Source: Oscillospiraceae bacterium
GTDB lineage: Bacteria > Bacillota > Clostridia > Oscillospirales > Butyricicoccaceae
Direction of reading: 5' to 3'
Assembly: GCA_015068445.1 (NCBI GenBank)
Contig: SVKN01000022.1
Coordinates: 1-33,376, forward strand
DNA length: 33,376 nucleotides
Under the pieces are notes generated by a model that saw only the letters and a list, made by a program, of their open reading frames with translations, was not told the origin of the DNA and did not search any database. Shown in pieces: positions 6,260-15,100 of this stretch. Each line of letters starts with the position of its first letter. Within the stretch, counting starts at the first letter, position 1. Position numbers and translations under genes: made by a program.

Positions 6260-7174
6260 TCATTGTTTCGCTTCCGCTTTTTCGTGGGCGGCTTTCACCT
6301 CGGCGCGCTGGTAGAGCAGCAGGCCGGCGATCATGAACGCGGCGCCCAGGAAGACGATGGGCTTGGGCACCTCGCCCAGCAGGAAGTAGGCGGAGATCGC
6401 CGTGCAGAACGGGCTCAGCAGCGACAGCACCGACACCGTGACGGACTTGATGTACTTCAGCGACCAGATGTTCAGCGAGTGGCCGATCAGCGTGCAGATC
6501 AGGCTGACGCCCAGCAGGGGCAGGATGGCTTCCTTCGGGATGTAGAAGCTGGCGCCCTGGATCAGCGCGTAGACCAGGGAGATGATGCCGGCCAGGAAGT
6601 AGCTGATGCCCATCATGGGGATCAGCTCCATGGTCTGACGCACCCGGCGGCCGAAGATGTTGTTCAGCGCGTTGCACACGCAGTCGATGACGATGACGAT
6701 CATGGCCGCGGCGCTGCCAAGAGACGAGACGTTGTCGACGCCGATGATCGTCACGCCGATCAGGCAGACGAAGATGCCGCCCAGGCTTCGCAGGGACGTC
6801 TTCTCGCGGAACAGCACGTACAGCAGCACCACCACGAAGATGGGCTGCATGTTGCTCAGCGTCGTCATGGTGAAGGCGGGCGCGCCCAGACGCAGTCCCT
6901 CGGCCCACAGGATGAAGCCGCCGGCCTTGGTGAAGCAGTAGATCAGAAACAGCACCCACACCCGGGAGGAGATGCTGTGGAGATTCTCGCGGTAGGACTT
7001 CCTCGAAAAGGCCATGGGCAGCATGACCAGCGAGACGAGGAAGAAGCGGTAGGTGGTGACCACCGACGAATCGACGCCGGTGCGCAGGATCATGGACAGG
7101 AACGTGGAGATGAACGAATTGATGACGATGGCCAGCAGCGCGCCTGCAAAGGCCTTTTTCGTGGACACTTCCAT
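6260..7174 (-). CDS. EamA/DMT-family permease
   Basis: This 304-residue membrane protein has about ten hydrophobic segments in two homologous halves, the usual drug/metabolite transporter layout. The first half includes TTYRFFLVSLVMLP and the second ends with the hydrophobic stretch around VFLGAAFMIAGLLLYQRAEVK. The family exports or imports metabolites such as amino acids, sugars or nucleosides; the substrate is not predictable. The open frame extends upstream to 7321, but the ATG at 7174 has GGGAGG seven bases before it and lies downstream of the promoter at 7221-7249, so the shorter form is correct. The gene is divergent from the small membrane protein gene at 7314. Confidence 0.88.
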   Translation of the reverse strand: MEVSTKKAFAGALLAIVINSFISTFLSMILRTGVDSSVVTTYRFFLVSLVMLPMAFSRKSYRENLHSISSRVWVLFLIYCFTKAGGFILWAEGLRLGAPAFTMTTLSNMQPIFVVVLLYVLFREKTSLRSLGGIFVCLIGVTIIGVDNVSSLGSAAAMIVIVIDCVCNALNNIFGRRVRQTMELIPMMGISYFLAGIISLVYALIQGASFYIPKEAILPLLGVSLICTLIGHSLNIWSLKYIKSVTVSVLSLLSPFCTAISAYFLLGEVPKPIVFLGAAFMIAGLLLYQRAEVKAAHEKAEAKQ

Positions 7175-7220
7175 GGAGGGACCTCCCGAACTCGTTTTAA
7201 TGCGTTGACGCAACAGTCTT

Positions 7221-7249
7221 ATTATAGACCCCTTTGGGAGAAAAAGCAA
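7221..7249 (-). promoter_or_regulatory. promoter of the DMT transporter gene
   Basis: On the minus strand TTGCTT (7249-7244) and TATAAT (7226-7221) are 17 bases apart. Just downstream, a TGCGT-TG-ACGCA dyad (7201-7212) lies near the transcription start and could be an operator. Confidence 0.75.
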
Positions 7250-7257
7250 GTGCCGCC

Positions 7258-7286
7258 TTGAAACGGAGCATGCGGTATGGTATAGT
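7258..7286 (+). promoter_or_regulatory. promoter of the small membrane protein gene
   Basis: TTGAAA (7258-7263) and TATAGT (7281-7286) are spaced by 17 bases, with an upstream TGG making an extended -10. It is back to back with the DMT promoter. Confidence 0.75.
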
Positions 7287-7313
7287 AAGGAAAAAACAGG
7301 GAGGCGCATCGCT

Positions 7314-7541
7314 GTGATCAAAGCATTGCTGGCGCTGGGCGACCGCTACGCGGCCCGCAGCAGCTGGAAGGATTTCGCGCTCGTCAAGTTCTGCCTGTTC
7401 TCCATGGGCCTGATCGCCGGGACCATGATCCCGAAAGAGAAGAAGGGACCCGTGATCGCCGTCGCCGCCGCGATCTTTGCCGCGTCTTACGTGCCGCTGA
7501 TGGCGAAGGTCTTCCGCGTCGCCGCGGAAAAGGATGAATAA
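7314..7541 (+). CDS. small two-helix membrane protein
   Basis: This is a 75-residue protein starting with GTG nine bases after GGGAGG. A short amphipathic N-terminus (ALGDRYAARSSWKDFALVKF) leads into a hydrophobic segment (CLFSMGLIAGTMI), a basic turn (PKEKKG) and a second hydrophobic segment (VIAVAAAIFAASYVPLMAKVF). This resembles a family of short clostridial proteins often labelled permease of phosphate ABC transporter, a label with no support here. Function is unknown. It has its own promoter and terminator and is therefore a genuine single-gene unit. Confidence 0.75.
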   Translation: MIKALLALGDRYAARSSWKDFALVKFCLFSMGLIAGTMIPKEKKGPVIAVAAAIFAASYVPLMAKVFRVAAEKDE

Positions 7542-7553
7542 AGGATGAAAAAG

Positions 7554-7578
7554 CAGCCCCGGACGGGGCTGTTTTTTT
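7554..7578 (+). terminator. terminator of the small membrane protein gene
   Basis: CAGCCCC (7554-7560) pairs with GGGGCTG (7565-7571) over GGAC, followed by seven T. The T-run overlaps the stop codon of the convergent PrsW-like gene. Confidence 0.9.
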
Positions 7579-8596
7579 ACACCGTCGGCACGACGGGCGG
7601 GAGCTCACTCTGGGGGATCAGCACGGCCTCGTCCCGCTGGGCCTGCCGCCATACGGCGGTGAAGATCACGGCGTTCAGCGTCAGGATGTACAGCTCGAAG
7701 AAGACGTCGATCCAGCCCGTCTCCAGCCCGGCCATGAAGTCGTAGAACCCGTGCTCCAGCACGGGGGCCAGCACGGCCAGCAGCAGGCACAGGCGGCACC
7801 GGCCGCCGTTCTCGCGCCCGAACCAGACCTTGGCCTGGCCGTAGAAGACGCCCATGAGGATGCCGTCCGCGCAGTGGCCGGGGATGGCCGACAGCGCGCG
7901 GCCCAGGGCCGTCGAGAGACCGTAGGCGTCGATGTAGAAGACGTTCTCGCAGGCGGCGAAGCCCAGCGCCACCACGGCGGCGTACACCACGCCGTCGAAG
8001 CGCCAGTTGAAGTGGGGACTGCGCCAGGTGAGCCAGTACAGCACGATGAACTTCGCCAGCTCCTCCACCAGCGCCGTGGCGAAGAAGTTGTCGGCCAGCA
8101 GATAGAACGTCGTCTCCTCATAGTCGCAGAGCGTGTAGAAGAAGTCGCTGAGAACCTCCTCCACATCGCCCACGACGAACAGGCAGACCAGCGCCTCCGT
8201 GATGAACAGCTTCAGCAGCAGCCGCCTGGGCTCGTGCTCCTTGGCGTCCAGCAGGAAGATGTACACGATCAGCACCAGCACCGGGACCATCCCCACCAGC
8301 TGGGACACCATCCAGGTCGGCTCCCCGGCGTCGCTCTCGAACCACAGGGCGTTGAACAGCAGGTTGAGGCCCGCCTGCAGGATGAACAGAAGCAGCACGA
8401 TCAGCACGTTGACGCCGCCCTTCGTCAGCGGGGACAGGTCGGGGCTCAGGATGCCCTTGCTGTGCCAGGGCGTCGCGCGCGGCGGGCCGGGCTTGTGGTC
8501 CGGCGGCAGGAGCACCACCGTCTCCACGGGGTGGCCGCACTCGGGGCAGAACTTGGCGTTCTCCGGCAGCGGAGAGCCGCAGTTTTTGCACGTCAT
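7577..8596 (-). CDS. zinc-ribbon PrsW-family intramembrane metalloprotease
   Basis: This 339-residue protein has an N-terminal zinc ribbon (CKNC at 3-6 and CPEC at 17-20), a Pro-rich linker, and about eight membrane segments. The PrsW-type catalytic signatures are all present: VEELAK with the EE pair at 178-179, CEN at 216-218, the intramembrane His of PGHCADG at 241, and EHGFYD with His at 282. PrsW cleaves anti-sigma factors in Bacillus, and other members cleave unknown membrane substrates. The N-terminal ribbon is an added domain. The ATG lies three bases after the stop of the zinc-ribbon protein gene, so the two genes are cotranscribed. Confidence 0.87.
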   Translation of the reverse strand: MTCKNCGSPLPENAKFCPECGHPVETVVLLPPDHKPGPPRATPWHSKGILSPDLSPLTKGGVNVLIVLLLFILQAGLNLLFNALWFESDAGEPTWMVSQLVGMVPVLVLIVYIFLLDAKEHEPRRLLLKLFITEALVCLFVVGDVEEVLSDFFYTLCDYEETTFYLLADNFFATALVEELAKFIVLYWLTWRSPHFNWRFDGVVYAAVVALGFAACENVFYIDAYGLSTALGRALSAIPGHCADGILMGVFYGQAKVWFGRENGGRCRLCLLLAVLAPVLEHGFYDFMAGLETGWIDVFFELYILTLNAVIFTAVWRQAQRDEAVLIPQSELPPVVPTV

Positions 8597-8599
8597 GCG

Positions 8600-9022
8600 C
8601 TATTCCTCCGGCACCCGGTACCCGCAGGCGCCGCAGAAGCGGCTGCCCGGGCGCAGACGCTTGCCGCACTTGGGGCAGTAGCGCACGGCCCTGAACAGCG
8701 GCAGCGGCCAAGGGCGCCGGGGGTCGATCAGCACCGGCAGCGCCTCCGGAGACTGTCCTTCCGGCATCAGCAGCCAGCGGACGCTGCGTCCGCCGTCGCT
8801 GGTCATGCCCAGCGCGCCGTCGGGCGAGATGATGTAAAAGCTCATGGGGTCGTTTTGGGGCGGCACGCTCTGTTCGTCCTGCTCCAGCGCCGTGCGCCGC
8901 AGCAGCGCGGCGTCAGCGCTCTGGCCGCCGGGGATGAACGTCCAGCGGGCGCAGACCTCCGCGGCCAGCTCCGCCGCCTCCGCGGCTGTCTTGGCCGTCC
9001 GCACCGTCAGATCGGGGCTCAT
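8600..9022 (-). CDS. small zinc-ribbon protein, partner of the PrsW-like protease
   Basis: This 140-residue protein is soluble by appearance. The N-terminal ~110 residues contain an alternating strand/helix region that I do not recognise. The C-terminus carries a zinc ribbon with cysteines at 116, 119, 130 and 133 (CPKC...CGAC), close in style to the ribbon at the start of the next gene product. The ATG at 9022 has GGAGGG upstream; a longer frame to 9097 lacks a ribosome binding site and runs over the promoter. The three-base gap to the protease gene implies coupled expression. A role as adaptor or regulator of the protease is inference only. Confidence 0.75.
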   Translation of the reverse strand: MSPDLTVRTAKTAAEAAELAAEVCARWTFIPGGQSADAALLRRTALEQDEQSVPPQNDPMSFYIISPDGALGMTSDGGRSVRWLLMPEGQSPEALPVLIDPRRPWPLPLFRAVRYCPKCGKRLRPGSRFCGACGYRVPEE

Positions 9023-9055
9023 GGTATCCCTCCGTTGCATCAGATTTCCAATACT

Positions 9056-9083
9056 ACTATACCACAAATCGCCCGCGCCGCAA
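9056..9083 (-). promoter_or_regulatory. promoter of the zinc-ribbon/PrsW operon
   Basis: On the minus strand TTGCGG (9083-9078) and TATAGT (9061-9056) are 16 bases apart, with TGG in front of the -10 (extended -10). Confidence 0.65.
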
Positions 9084-9128
9084 ATGGGAAATCGCATCCT
9101 CCAACAGGCTGATTTTGCGCCCTGCGCC

Positions 9129-9158
9129 TTGACGGCGAGCGCGGGGCCGTGCTATGCT
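9129..9158 (+). promoter_or_regulatory. promoter of the nucleoside hydrolase gene
   Basis: TTGACG (9129-9134) and TATGCT (9153-9158) are separated by 18 bases, with TGC making an extended -10. The ribosome binding site AAAGGAG follows at 9178-9184. Confidence 0.65.
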
Positions 9159-9191
9159 TGATTTATCAAAACGATGCAAAGGAGCGATCTT

Positions 9192-10142
9192 ATGAGCGAT
9201 ATCCGCAGGATCATCATCGACAGCGACACCGGCGGAGACGACGCGGCGGCATTGATCCTGGCCGCCAAGAGCCCCACGGTGGACATCCTCGGCGTCACGG
9301 TGGCGGCGGGCAACGTGCCGTTGCCTCAGGCGGCGCAGAACGCCCTGGCCGCGCTGGAGCTGGCCGGATGCGATGCGCCCGTCTATCTGGGCGCCGACCG
9401 TCCGCTGAACGGCGAGGAGAAGGAGTGCTTCAGCGTCTACGGCAAGGACGGCATGGGCGACGCCGATCTCATCCACCCCGTGGGCAAGCCCCAGGAGAAG
9501 CCGGCCGTGGATTTCATCCTCGACACCGTCCGCGAGAACCCCGGCGAGATCGAGATCATGGCTCTGGGCCCCGTGACGAACATCGCCCTGGCCATTCAGA
9601 AGGACCCGGAGACCATGAAGCAGGTCAAGCGCATCTGGTCCATGGGCACCGCGGGCTTCGGCCCCGGCAACGCCACGCCCGTGGCGGAGTTCAACGCCTA
9701 TAAGGACGCCCCGGCCTACAAGGTCATGCTGGAGCTGGGCGTGCCCGTGACGGTCATCGGCCTCGATATGGACGACGAGCCCACATGGACCTGGGAGGAC
9801 CGCCTGCAGCAGATGATGGAGGGCAGCCCCATCCAGCGCTTCGTCGCCACCTCCACCCGCAAGCTGCTGGAGTTCAAGAAGGGCAACGGCATCGCCGCCG
9901 TGGACCTGCCCGACGCCGTGGCCATGGGCTGCCTCGTCTGGCCCGATTTCGTGGAGGAGACCACCCAGTGCTACGCCAGCTGCATCACCCAGCCCGGCGA
10001 GACCTACGGCATGGTCATCTTCTACCGCGAGGGCTTCACCTACGACTCCATGCCGAAGATCGGCGCCTGCAACGTCTCCGTCGTCAGCAAGGCCAAAAAG
10101 ACGGAGTTTGTAGACCGCCTCAACAAGGTTTTTGCGGAATAA
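9192..10142 (+). CDS. inosine-uridine-type nucleoside hydrolase
   Basis: This is a 316-residue enzyme of the IU-nucleoside hydrolase family, which cleaves the N-glycosidic bond of ribonucleosides to base and ribose with a bound calcium ion. The N-terminal calcium-binding signature DSDTGGDDAAAL (residues 10-21) is intact. ALGPVTNIALAI near 125-136 and the AEFNAYKDAPAY region match the conserved strand and the family's E-F-N...D segment, although the usual DPEA is DAPA here. DLPDAVAM supplies the late aspartate. Length is normal. A cytoplasmic role in nucleoside salvage fits the convergent 5'-nucleotidase-like gene. Base specificity cannot be read. Confidence 0.9.
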   Translation: MSDIRRIIIDSDTGGDDAAALILAAKSPTVDILGVTVAAGNVPLPQAAQNALAALELAGCDAPVYLGADRPLNGEEKECFSVYGKDGMGDADLIHPVGKPQEKPAVDFILDTVRENPGEIEIMALGPVTNIALAIQKDPETMKQVKRIWSMGTAGFGPGNATPVAEFNAYKDAPAYKVMLELGVPVTVIGLDMDDEPTWTWEDRLQQMMEGSPIQRFVATSTRKLLEFKKGNGIAAVDLPDAVAMGCLVWPDFVEETTQCYASCITQPGETYGMVIFYREGFTYDSMPKIGACNVSVVSKAKKTEFVDRLNKVFAE

Positions 10143-10158
10143 AGGAAAGACTGCCGAA

Positions 10159-10189
10159 ACAAGGCTCCCGAAAGGGAGCCTTGTCTTTT
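10159..10189 (+). terminator. terminator of the nucleoside hydrolase gene
   Basis: ACAAGGCTCCC (10159-10169) pairs perfectly with GGGAGCCTTGT (10174-10184) over a GAAA tetraloop, followed by CTTTTG. Confidence 0.85.
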
Positions 10190-10198
10190 GTTATTCGT

Positions 10199-10560
10199 TA
10201 TTGACAATTGACAATCGTTGTGCCTGCGGCGCATCCGATACCGCCGCTGCGCGGCGTGGCTCCCTCCACCGCTGACGCGGTCTCGGGGTCCCCGCAAAAA
10301 GGTCTTCTTTTGCGGGGTGAGTACCCTTCCCTATTCCGCGCGAAAGGCTCAGCCGCAGGCTGAGACACGCGTGTTCAGACACAGAGGGAGGCTATGCTGA
10401 CGGTGCCATGATGTGCGCCGACCAGTCATGGCGGCCGCAGGCCGCCGCTGCGACGACCACCATGCGCCGCCGCGATCCATCTGCCGCCGCAGGCGGTATT
10501 CAATCGTCGGCCGAAGGCCGACACCGCAATTATTCACTATTCATTCTTCACTCTTCACTA
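10199..10560 (-). repeat. dispersed intergenic repeat R1, copy B (inverted)
   Basis: The reverse complement matches copy A (5759-6176) from the AGTGAAG tandem end through the hairpin chain to the TTGTCAA end. It lacks the 65-base insert and carries the single GGAGGGAGC. One hairpin tip differs between copies (CCGCC-TTC-GGCGG versus CCGCC-TGC-GGCGG) while the stem is kept. No gene is supported in this stretch. Like copy A it separates two convergent genes. The copies are inverted about 4 kb apart, so recombination between them would flip the intervening block. Confidence 0.85.
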
Positions 10561-10589
10561 AAAAGGCCGCCCGGGAGGGCGGCCTTTTT
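10560..10589. terminator. bidirectional terminator at the R1 edge
   Basis: AAAAAGGCCGCCC (10560-10572) and GGGCGGCCTTTTT (10577-10589) are perfectly complementary around GGGA. It can stop transcription from either side and lies directly after the stop codon of the minus-strand nucleotidase-like gene at 10594. Confidence 0.9.
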
Positions 10590-10593
10590 CCTT

Positions 10594-12063
10594 TTACTCC
10601 ACGATCCTGATGCGCCCCTCCACGTGGGCGTCCAGGGCGTCGTTGGTGGCGAAATACTCTTCGATGATGTTGTTGACCGAGGTGGCGACCACCTTAGGCT
10701 TCATGTTCTGCTTGACCTCCTCCAGCGGCACGCCGAGGAATGCGTCGAAGTTGTTGTAGTGGTAATCCTGCAGGCCGATGCGGATGCGCATGTCGTCGGT
10801 GACGGGCTCGCCCTTGAAGGTCAGCTCCTCCAGTGTGCGGGTCGTCTTGTTGTACGTCAGGCGCAGGGCGCTGGAGAACTGGTAGAACTCCGTCTCGCCG
10901 GTCCAGGCCTCGTCCCGGAGGATGTACAGCATCATCCGGCGCAGCTGCTCGCCTGTGACCTCCACCATGTACAGCGGGCCGTCGAAGGGCGTGTTCTCCA
11001 GCATGTCCTGATACTCGATCACGGGGCCCAGCTCCGTCTTGCGGATGGAGCCCGAGCCAAACAGCATCACGTCGAAGCTGGCCTCCCAGGCCATGCAGTC
11101 GGCGTAGAGGTTGCCCATCTCGGTCTCCTGCTCCCGCAGGGGGTGGGTGAGCTTCCGGGCCCAGCGGGTGATGACGCGCTTGTACTTCGTGTCGGTCTGG
11201 GTGCGGTAGCTGTCCACCAGCTCGTCCATGATCGGGTCCACAGGGGCCGTGTCCTCGTTGATGGGCACGCATTTCCACTTGAACTGCTCGATGCGTTTGG
11301 CCTCCTGATCGTACTGGATGTCGATCTGACCGATGATGCCCGTGCCAGTGCCCGCCTGGACGATGGGCACGCCGTTGACCACCGAGGGCTCCTCCAGGAA
11401 CGTGTGGGAATGGCCGCCGATGATCATGTTGACGCCCCAGTCGGGGTCCAGCAGCTCGGCCAGCTTGAGGTCGTTCTCATAGCCGATATGGGTCAGCAGC
11501 ACGGTCATGTCCGTGCGCACGGTGCGGTAGTTGTCGCAGATGATGCCCACGGCCTTGGCCGCCTCCTCCAGATCGATGAACGTGCCGATGATCTGCTCGT
11601 TCTTCGTGGAGGCCAGGACCTCCTCGGTCAGCAGGCCGATGAACATGACGCGCATGCCGCCAATGTCCACGTTGACGTAGGGCGTGAACACGCGGGCGTT
11701 GTTCATGGTGATGAACAGGTTGGCGTTGACGATGGGGAACTTGGCGCACTTCTCCAGAAAGAGCAGGTGGGCGAAGCCGTAGTCCACCTCATGGTTGCCG
11801 ATGGTGGCCACGTCGGGCCGCAGGTTGTTCATCAGATTGATGGTGGACAGGCCCTGATACTCGGAGTCGATGATGGAGCCGCGGAACATGTCGCCCGCGA
11901 TGGCGTACAGGACGTTCTCGCGCTGGGAGCGCATCTGATTGATGTAGCCCGACAGTCGGGCCAGACCGCCGACCTCCTTGCCGTCCTCCACCTTGGGGAG
12001 GAAGTCGCCGTGCAGGTCGTTGGAGTGCAGGATCGTCAGTTTCTTGATGCTGTCTTCAGTCAT
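10594..12063 (-). CDS. cytoplasmic 5'-nucleotidase / UDP-sugar hydrolase family metallophosphoesterase
   Basis: This is a 489-residue two-domain protein. The N-terminal metallophosphoesterase part shows the dimetal ligands in order: NDLHGD (15-20), GDMF (57-60), GNHE (89-92), LTHIG (190-194) and GGHSH (216-220). The C-terminal half carries the 5'-nucleotidase substrate domain, including the GSGSIRK and FDAFLG segments. Relatives hydrolyse 5'-nucleotides, UDP-sugars or 2',3'-cyclic nucleotides. Most are exported, but this one has no signal peptide or lipobox, so it should act in the cytoplasm. The ATG at 12063 is behind AAGGAGG. It faces the nucleoside hydrolase gene across R1 copy B, consistent with nucleotide salvage. 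Confidence 0.9.
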   Translation of the reverse strand: MTEDSIKKLTILHSNDLHGDFLPKVEDGKEVGGLARLSGYINQMRSQRENVLYAIAGDMFRGSIIDSEYQGLSTINLMNNLRPDVATIGNHEVDYGFAHLLFLEKCAKFPIVNANLFITMNNARVFTPYVNVDIGGMRVMFIGLLTEEVLASTKNEQIIGTFIDLEEAAKAVGIICDNYRTVRTDMTVLLTHIGYENDLKLAELLDPDWGVNMIIGGHSHTFLEEPSVVNGVPIVQAGTGTGIIGQIDIQYDQEAKRIEQFKWKCVPINEDTAPVDPIMDELVDSYRTQTDTKYKRVITRWARKLTHPLREQETEMGNLYADCMAWEASFDVMLFGSGSIRKTELGPVIEYQDMLENTPFDGPLYMVEVTGEQLRRMMLYILRDEAWTGETEFYQFSSALRLTYNKTTRTLEELTFKGEPVTDDMRIRIGLQDYHYNNFDAFLGVPLEEVKQNMKPKVVATSVNNIIEEYFATNDALDAHVEGRIRIVE

Positions 12064-12103
12064 GAGTCATCCTCCTTATCTGTATATGTAATAATTCTAC
12101 CAG

Positions 12104-12109
12104 ATTATA
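12104..12109 (-). promoter_or_regulatory. probable -10 box of the nucleotidase-like gene
   Basis: A perfect TATAAT on the minus strand lies 41 bases upstream of the start codon. No convincing -35 is visible, so this is a partial promoter call. Confidence 0.45.
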
Positions 12110-12136
12110 CGACACTTTGCACGATAATTCTGAAAA

Positions 12137-12159
12137 GGGGCGGGCCGAAAGCCCGCCCC
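12137..12159 (-). terminator. terminator of the large secreted protein gene
   Basis: On the minus strand GGGGCGGGC, a TTTCG loop and GCCCGCCCC are followed by TTTTC. It begins 13 bases past the stop codon at 12172. Confidence 0.85.
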
Positions 12160-12171
12160 GGATGGATGCGC

Positions 12172-15100
12172 TTATTCGACGTCGCCGGACGCGCACAGCG
12201 GCGCATAGTCGCCGCCCACGAGGAACAGGGACGCGCCGCCGGCGGGCAGGCCCGTCAGAGTGTCGGTCTGTTCCTCCGCGCTCAGCGTGATCTCCTTGAG
12301 TTGGACGCTGGTCATGCGGCCTCTCTCGTCATAGACCGCGGCGATGACCGTGACCGTTCTTCCCATGCTCTCTTCGTCTGCGGCGACCGTGTACTCCACG
12401 TCGCCGCCGCTGCGGCGGCCGGAGACGGAGGTCTCGCTGACCCTGGTCCACAGCGCCCGGATCATCATGTCATCCGAGAGCTCGATCGGGTCGCCGGGCG
12501 ACAGCGTCACGCCGTTGACGTCCCAACCGGCGAAGGTGAAATGCGCCGCGGGAATGAACTCGCAGCTCGGCAGCTGGACGAGCTCGCCCTCGCGCACTTC
12601 GACGGGCGCCATCTCGCCCCTTCCGCCGTTGGCGTCGAAGGAAAGCGTGAACACGGGGATCTTCTCCCAGATCGCTTTGGCCGTCACGTTGACCATGGAC
12701 GAGAAGACGTCGCCGGCGTTATAGTTTTCGCCGTCTATCTCCCAATGGGAGAAGCGGTACCCCTCGGGAGGCATGAAATTGCCCGGGTCGGGCAGGATGT
12801 ACGGGTCCAGATATATCGCCGGGGGCATCTCGCCTGTGCCGCCGTTGGCGTCAAAGACGATGGTGGCCAGGATGCCGCCGGGATATTCGATCAGCAGCTT
12901 CAGCTGATCGCCCGACAGGACGTCGGTCACGGCGACGTGGAAGGAATCGCCGTAGCCGGCCGCCGCGGGCGTGCCGGAGAGAATGCCCGCGGCCTCATCC
13001 AGCGTCAGTCCGTCGGGAAGCATGAAGCCCGGCACAAGGGCCCAGGTCAGGCTGCCGGAGCCGCCGCTGACCAGCTCGCCCAGCTTCACGGGCTCGATGG
13101 CCTCGCCCACGCGCATCGCGGGGAGGTCGTACCATCTGTCCCGGTAAACGCTGTCCAGCGGCTCATAGACCGTCAAGGAGAAGGACTGCTTCACCTCGTC
13201 CAGCTTCGTGCCGTCTACGTCGAACAGGGTCCAGCGGATCGTCCAGCTCCAGCTGCCGGCTGCTTCGGGCGTGCCGGCAGCGACGCTGTCGATGTCGTTG
13301 GAGTACATAAAGGGCGGCAGGCCGCCTTCGACGACCCATTCGGCCGTACAGTCGGTGTAGATGCCGTGGCCGGTGATCAAGCCGGGATACCAGTTGCCCG
13401 CAACACCGGCAGGCAGCGCGTCCACGGGGCTGCTGTTGTACAGGATCGTCAGCGCCAGCGGGTCGTTGATGTTGATGCAGATGTTCTCGTTGAAGGCGCC
13501 CGCGTCATTCGTCAGAGTGATATACAGGTCGTGACGCCAGGCCTGATTTTCCGCCGGCGTGCCGGAGATCGTCACACTGTCCGCATCATACGTCAGGCTC
13601 AGGCCCTCGGGCAGCCTATAGCCGTCCTGGATCGCGGCGGTGAAGGGCAGCGGGCCGGAGTTGACGCGGATCGTGCAGCTGTAGGGCTTGCCCGTTGTCG
13701 CGGCGGGGAGATAGGTCTGCCCGTCCTTCTGGAGCAGATCCTCTCTGACCAGCTTGGGCGGGGCGTTCACGTGGAGGGAGAGATACTGGGGATCGGATTC
13801 GTCCACCACGGTCTCGCCGTCCGCCTCCAGATAAAGGGCCCGGGCCGTCAGCGTATAATCGCCGGGCACGATCTCGGAATAAACGGTGTGATACAGCCTG
13901 CTGTACTGGAACCGGTTGGCGGTCTCCAGCCAGTCGGGCGCGCCCTCGATCCGGATGCTCGTCCGGTCGTCGAGCCCCGTGCCGCGGCTGTCGAGATATA
14001 CGTCGGTTTCCGTATAGATCTGCCCGTTGCCAACTGTGACGTCGGGCAGCGCAATCACGCTGTCATCCAGCAGCGTGCCGCCCTCCGCGAAATACGTCCC
14101 CGAGCTGATGAACAGGTACGGCGATTCCTTCACATAAACGTAGATCGCCATGGGATAGCTGACGCTGACGGCGTCCTCGCCGCTGTGCTTCTGCGTCAGC
14201 GTGAGGTGCGCCCAGCCCGCGCTGTCGGGCGCCGGCGTGCCGGAGATCGTGCACTGCTCGCCGCTGCTCGTCAGCGTCAGGCCCTTCGGCAGCGCGCCGT
14301 CCGTGATCACCCATTCGTCGGTGCTCACCGCGCCCATGCCGGTCAGCGTGAAGTCGTATTCCCTGCCGACCTGCCCGTAGGGCAGATGCAGCTCCTCGCC
14401 CAGCATGACCAGACGGCCGCGGGTGCTGTCCGTCAGATCGAGGGGCAGCACCTCGAAGCGGATGTGGGCGCTCAGCGCGCCGCTTTCCACCAGCCCGTCG
14501 CGCTCGTTCAGCGTGATATCGGCCTCATAGACGCCCGGGGCCAGTCCTTCCTTCGGCTGGACTTCGAAGCCCCAGCTGGCGGAGTACCTGACTTCGGTGT
14601 AGTCGCTGACGTAGTTCAGCTTGAAAGCGTCGGCGTTCGCGCCCGTCAGCACGATCCCCTCCCGCAGGAAGGCCAGGTCGAACTTCGTGTTGTTCACGAT
14701 TCTGATCGGCGTCCGCCAGTCTTCGGCGTGATAGCCGGCGCCGACGGTCATGCTGACGTCCGACAGCGAGGAGACCGTGCCCATCTCGCCGATGGCGCTG
14801 ACGGGGGCCTTCACGGTGCCGTCGCCCCGGAGGAAATTGCCGGTGGCATAGGGCGAGCCGACGTTATCAAGGGAGAATGTGTACGTAAAGTCGCCCGAGA
14901 CGACGCTCGTGCCGTCGAACACATCCATACAGCCGGGCCGCCAGCCGGGGGCGGCGGTCATGGCATAGGTGGCGGTGTCGCCCTGCGTGTAAGGCAGGGA
15001 GTAATAGTGCCAGCTGTTGTCGAAGGCGTCGAGCGAGGCGGAAGCGCCGCTGCTTGTCTTCACCGTCATGCGGCAGCCCGCATCATAGGCCTCCGAGGTG

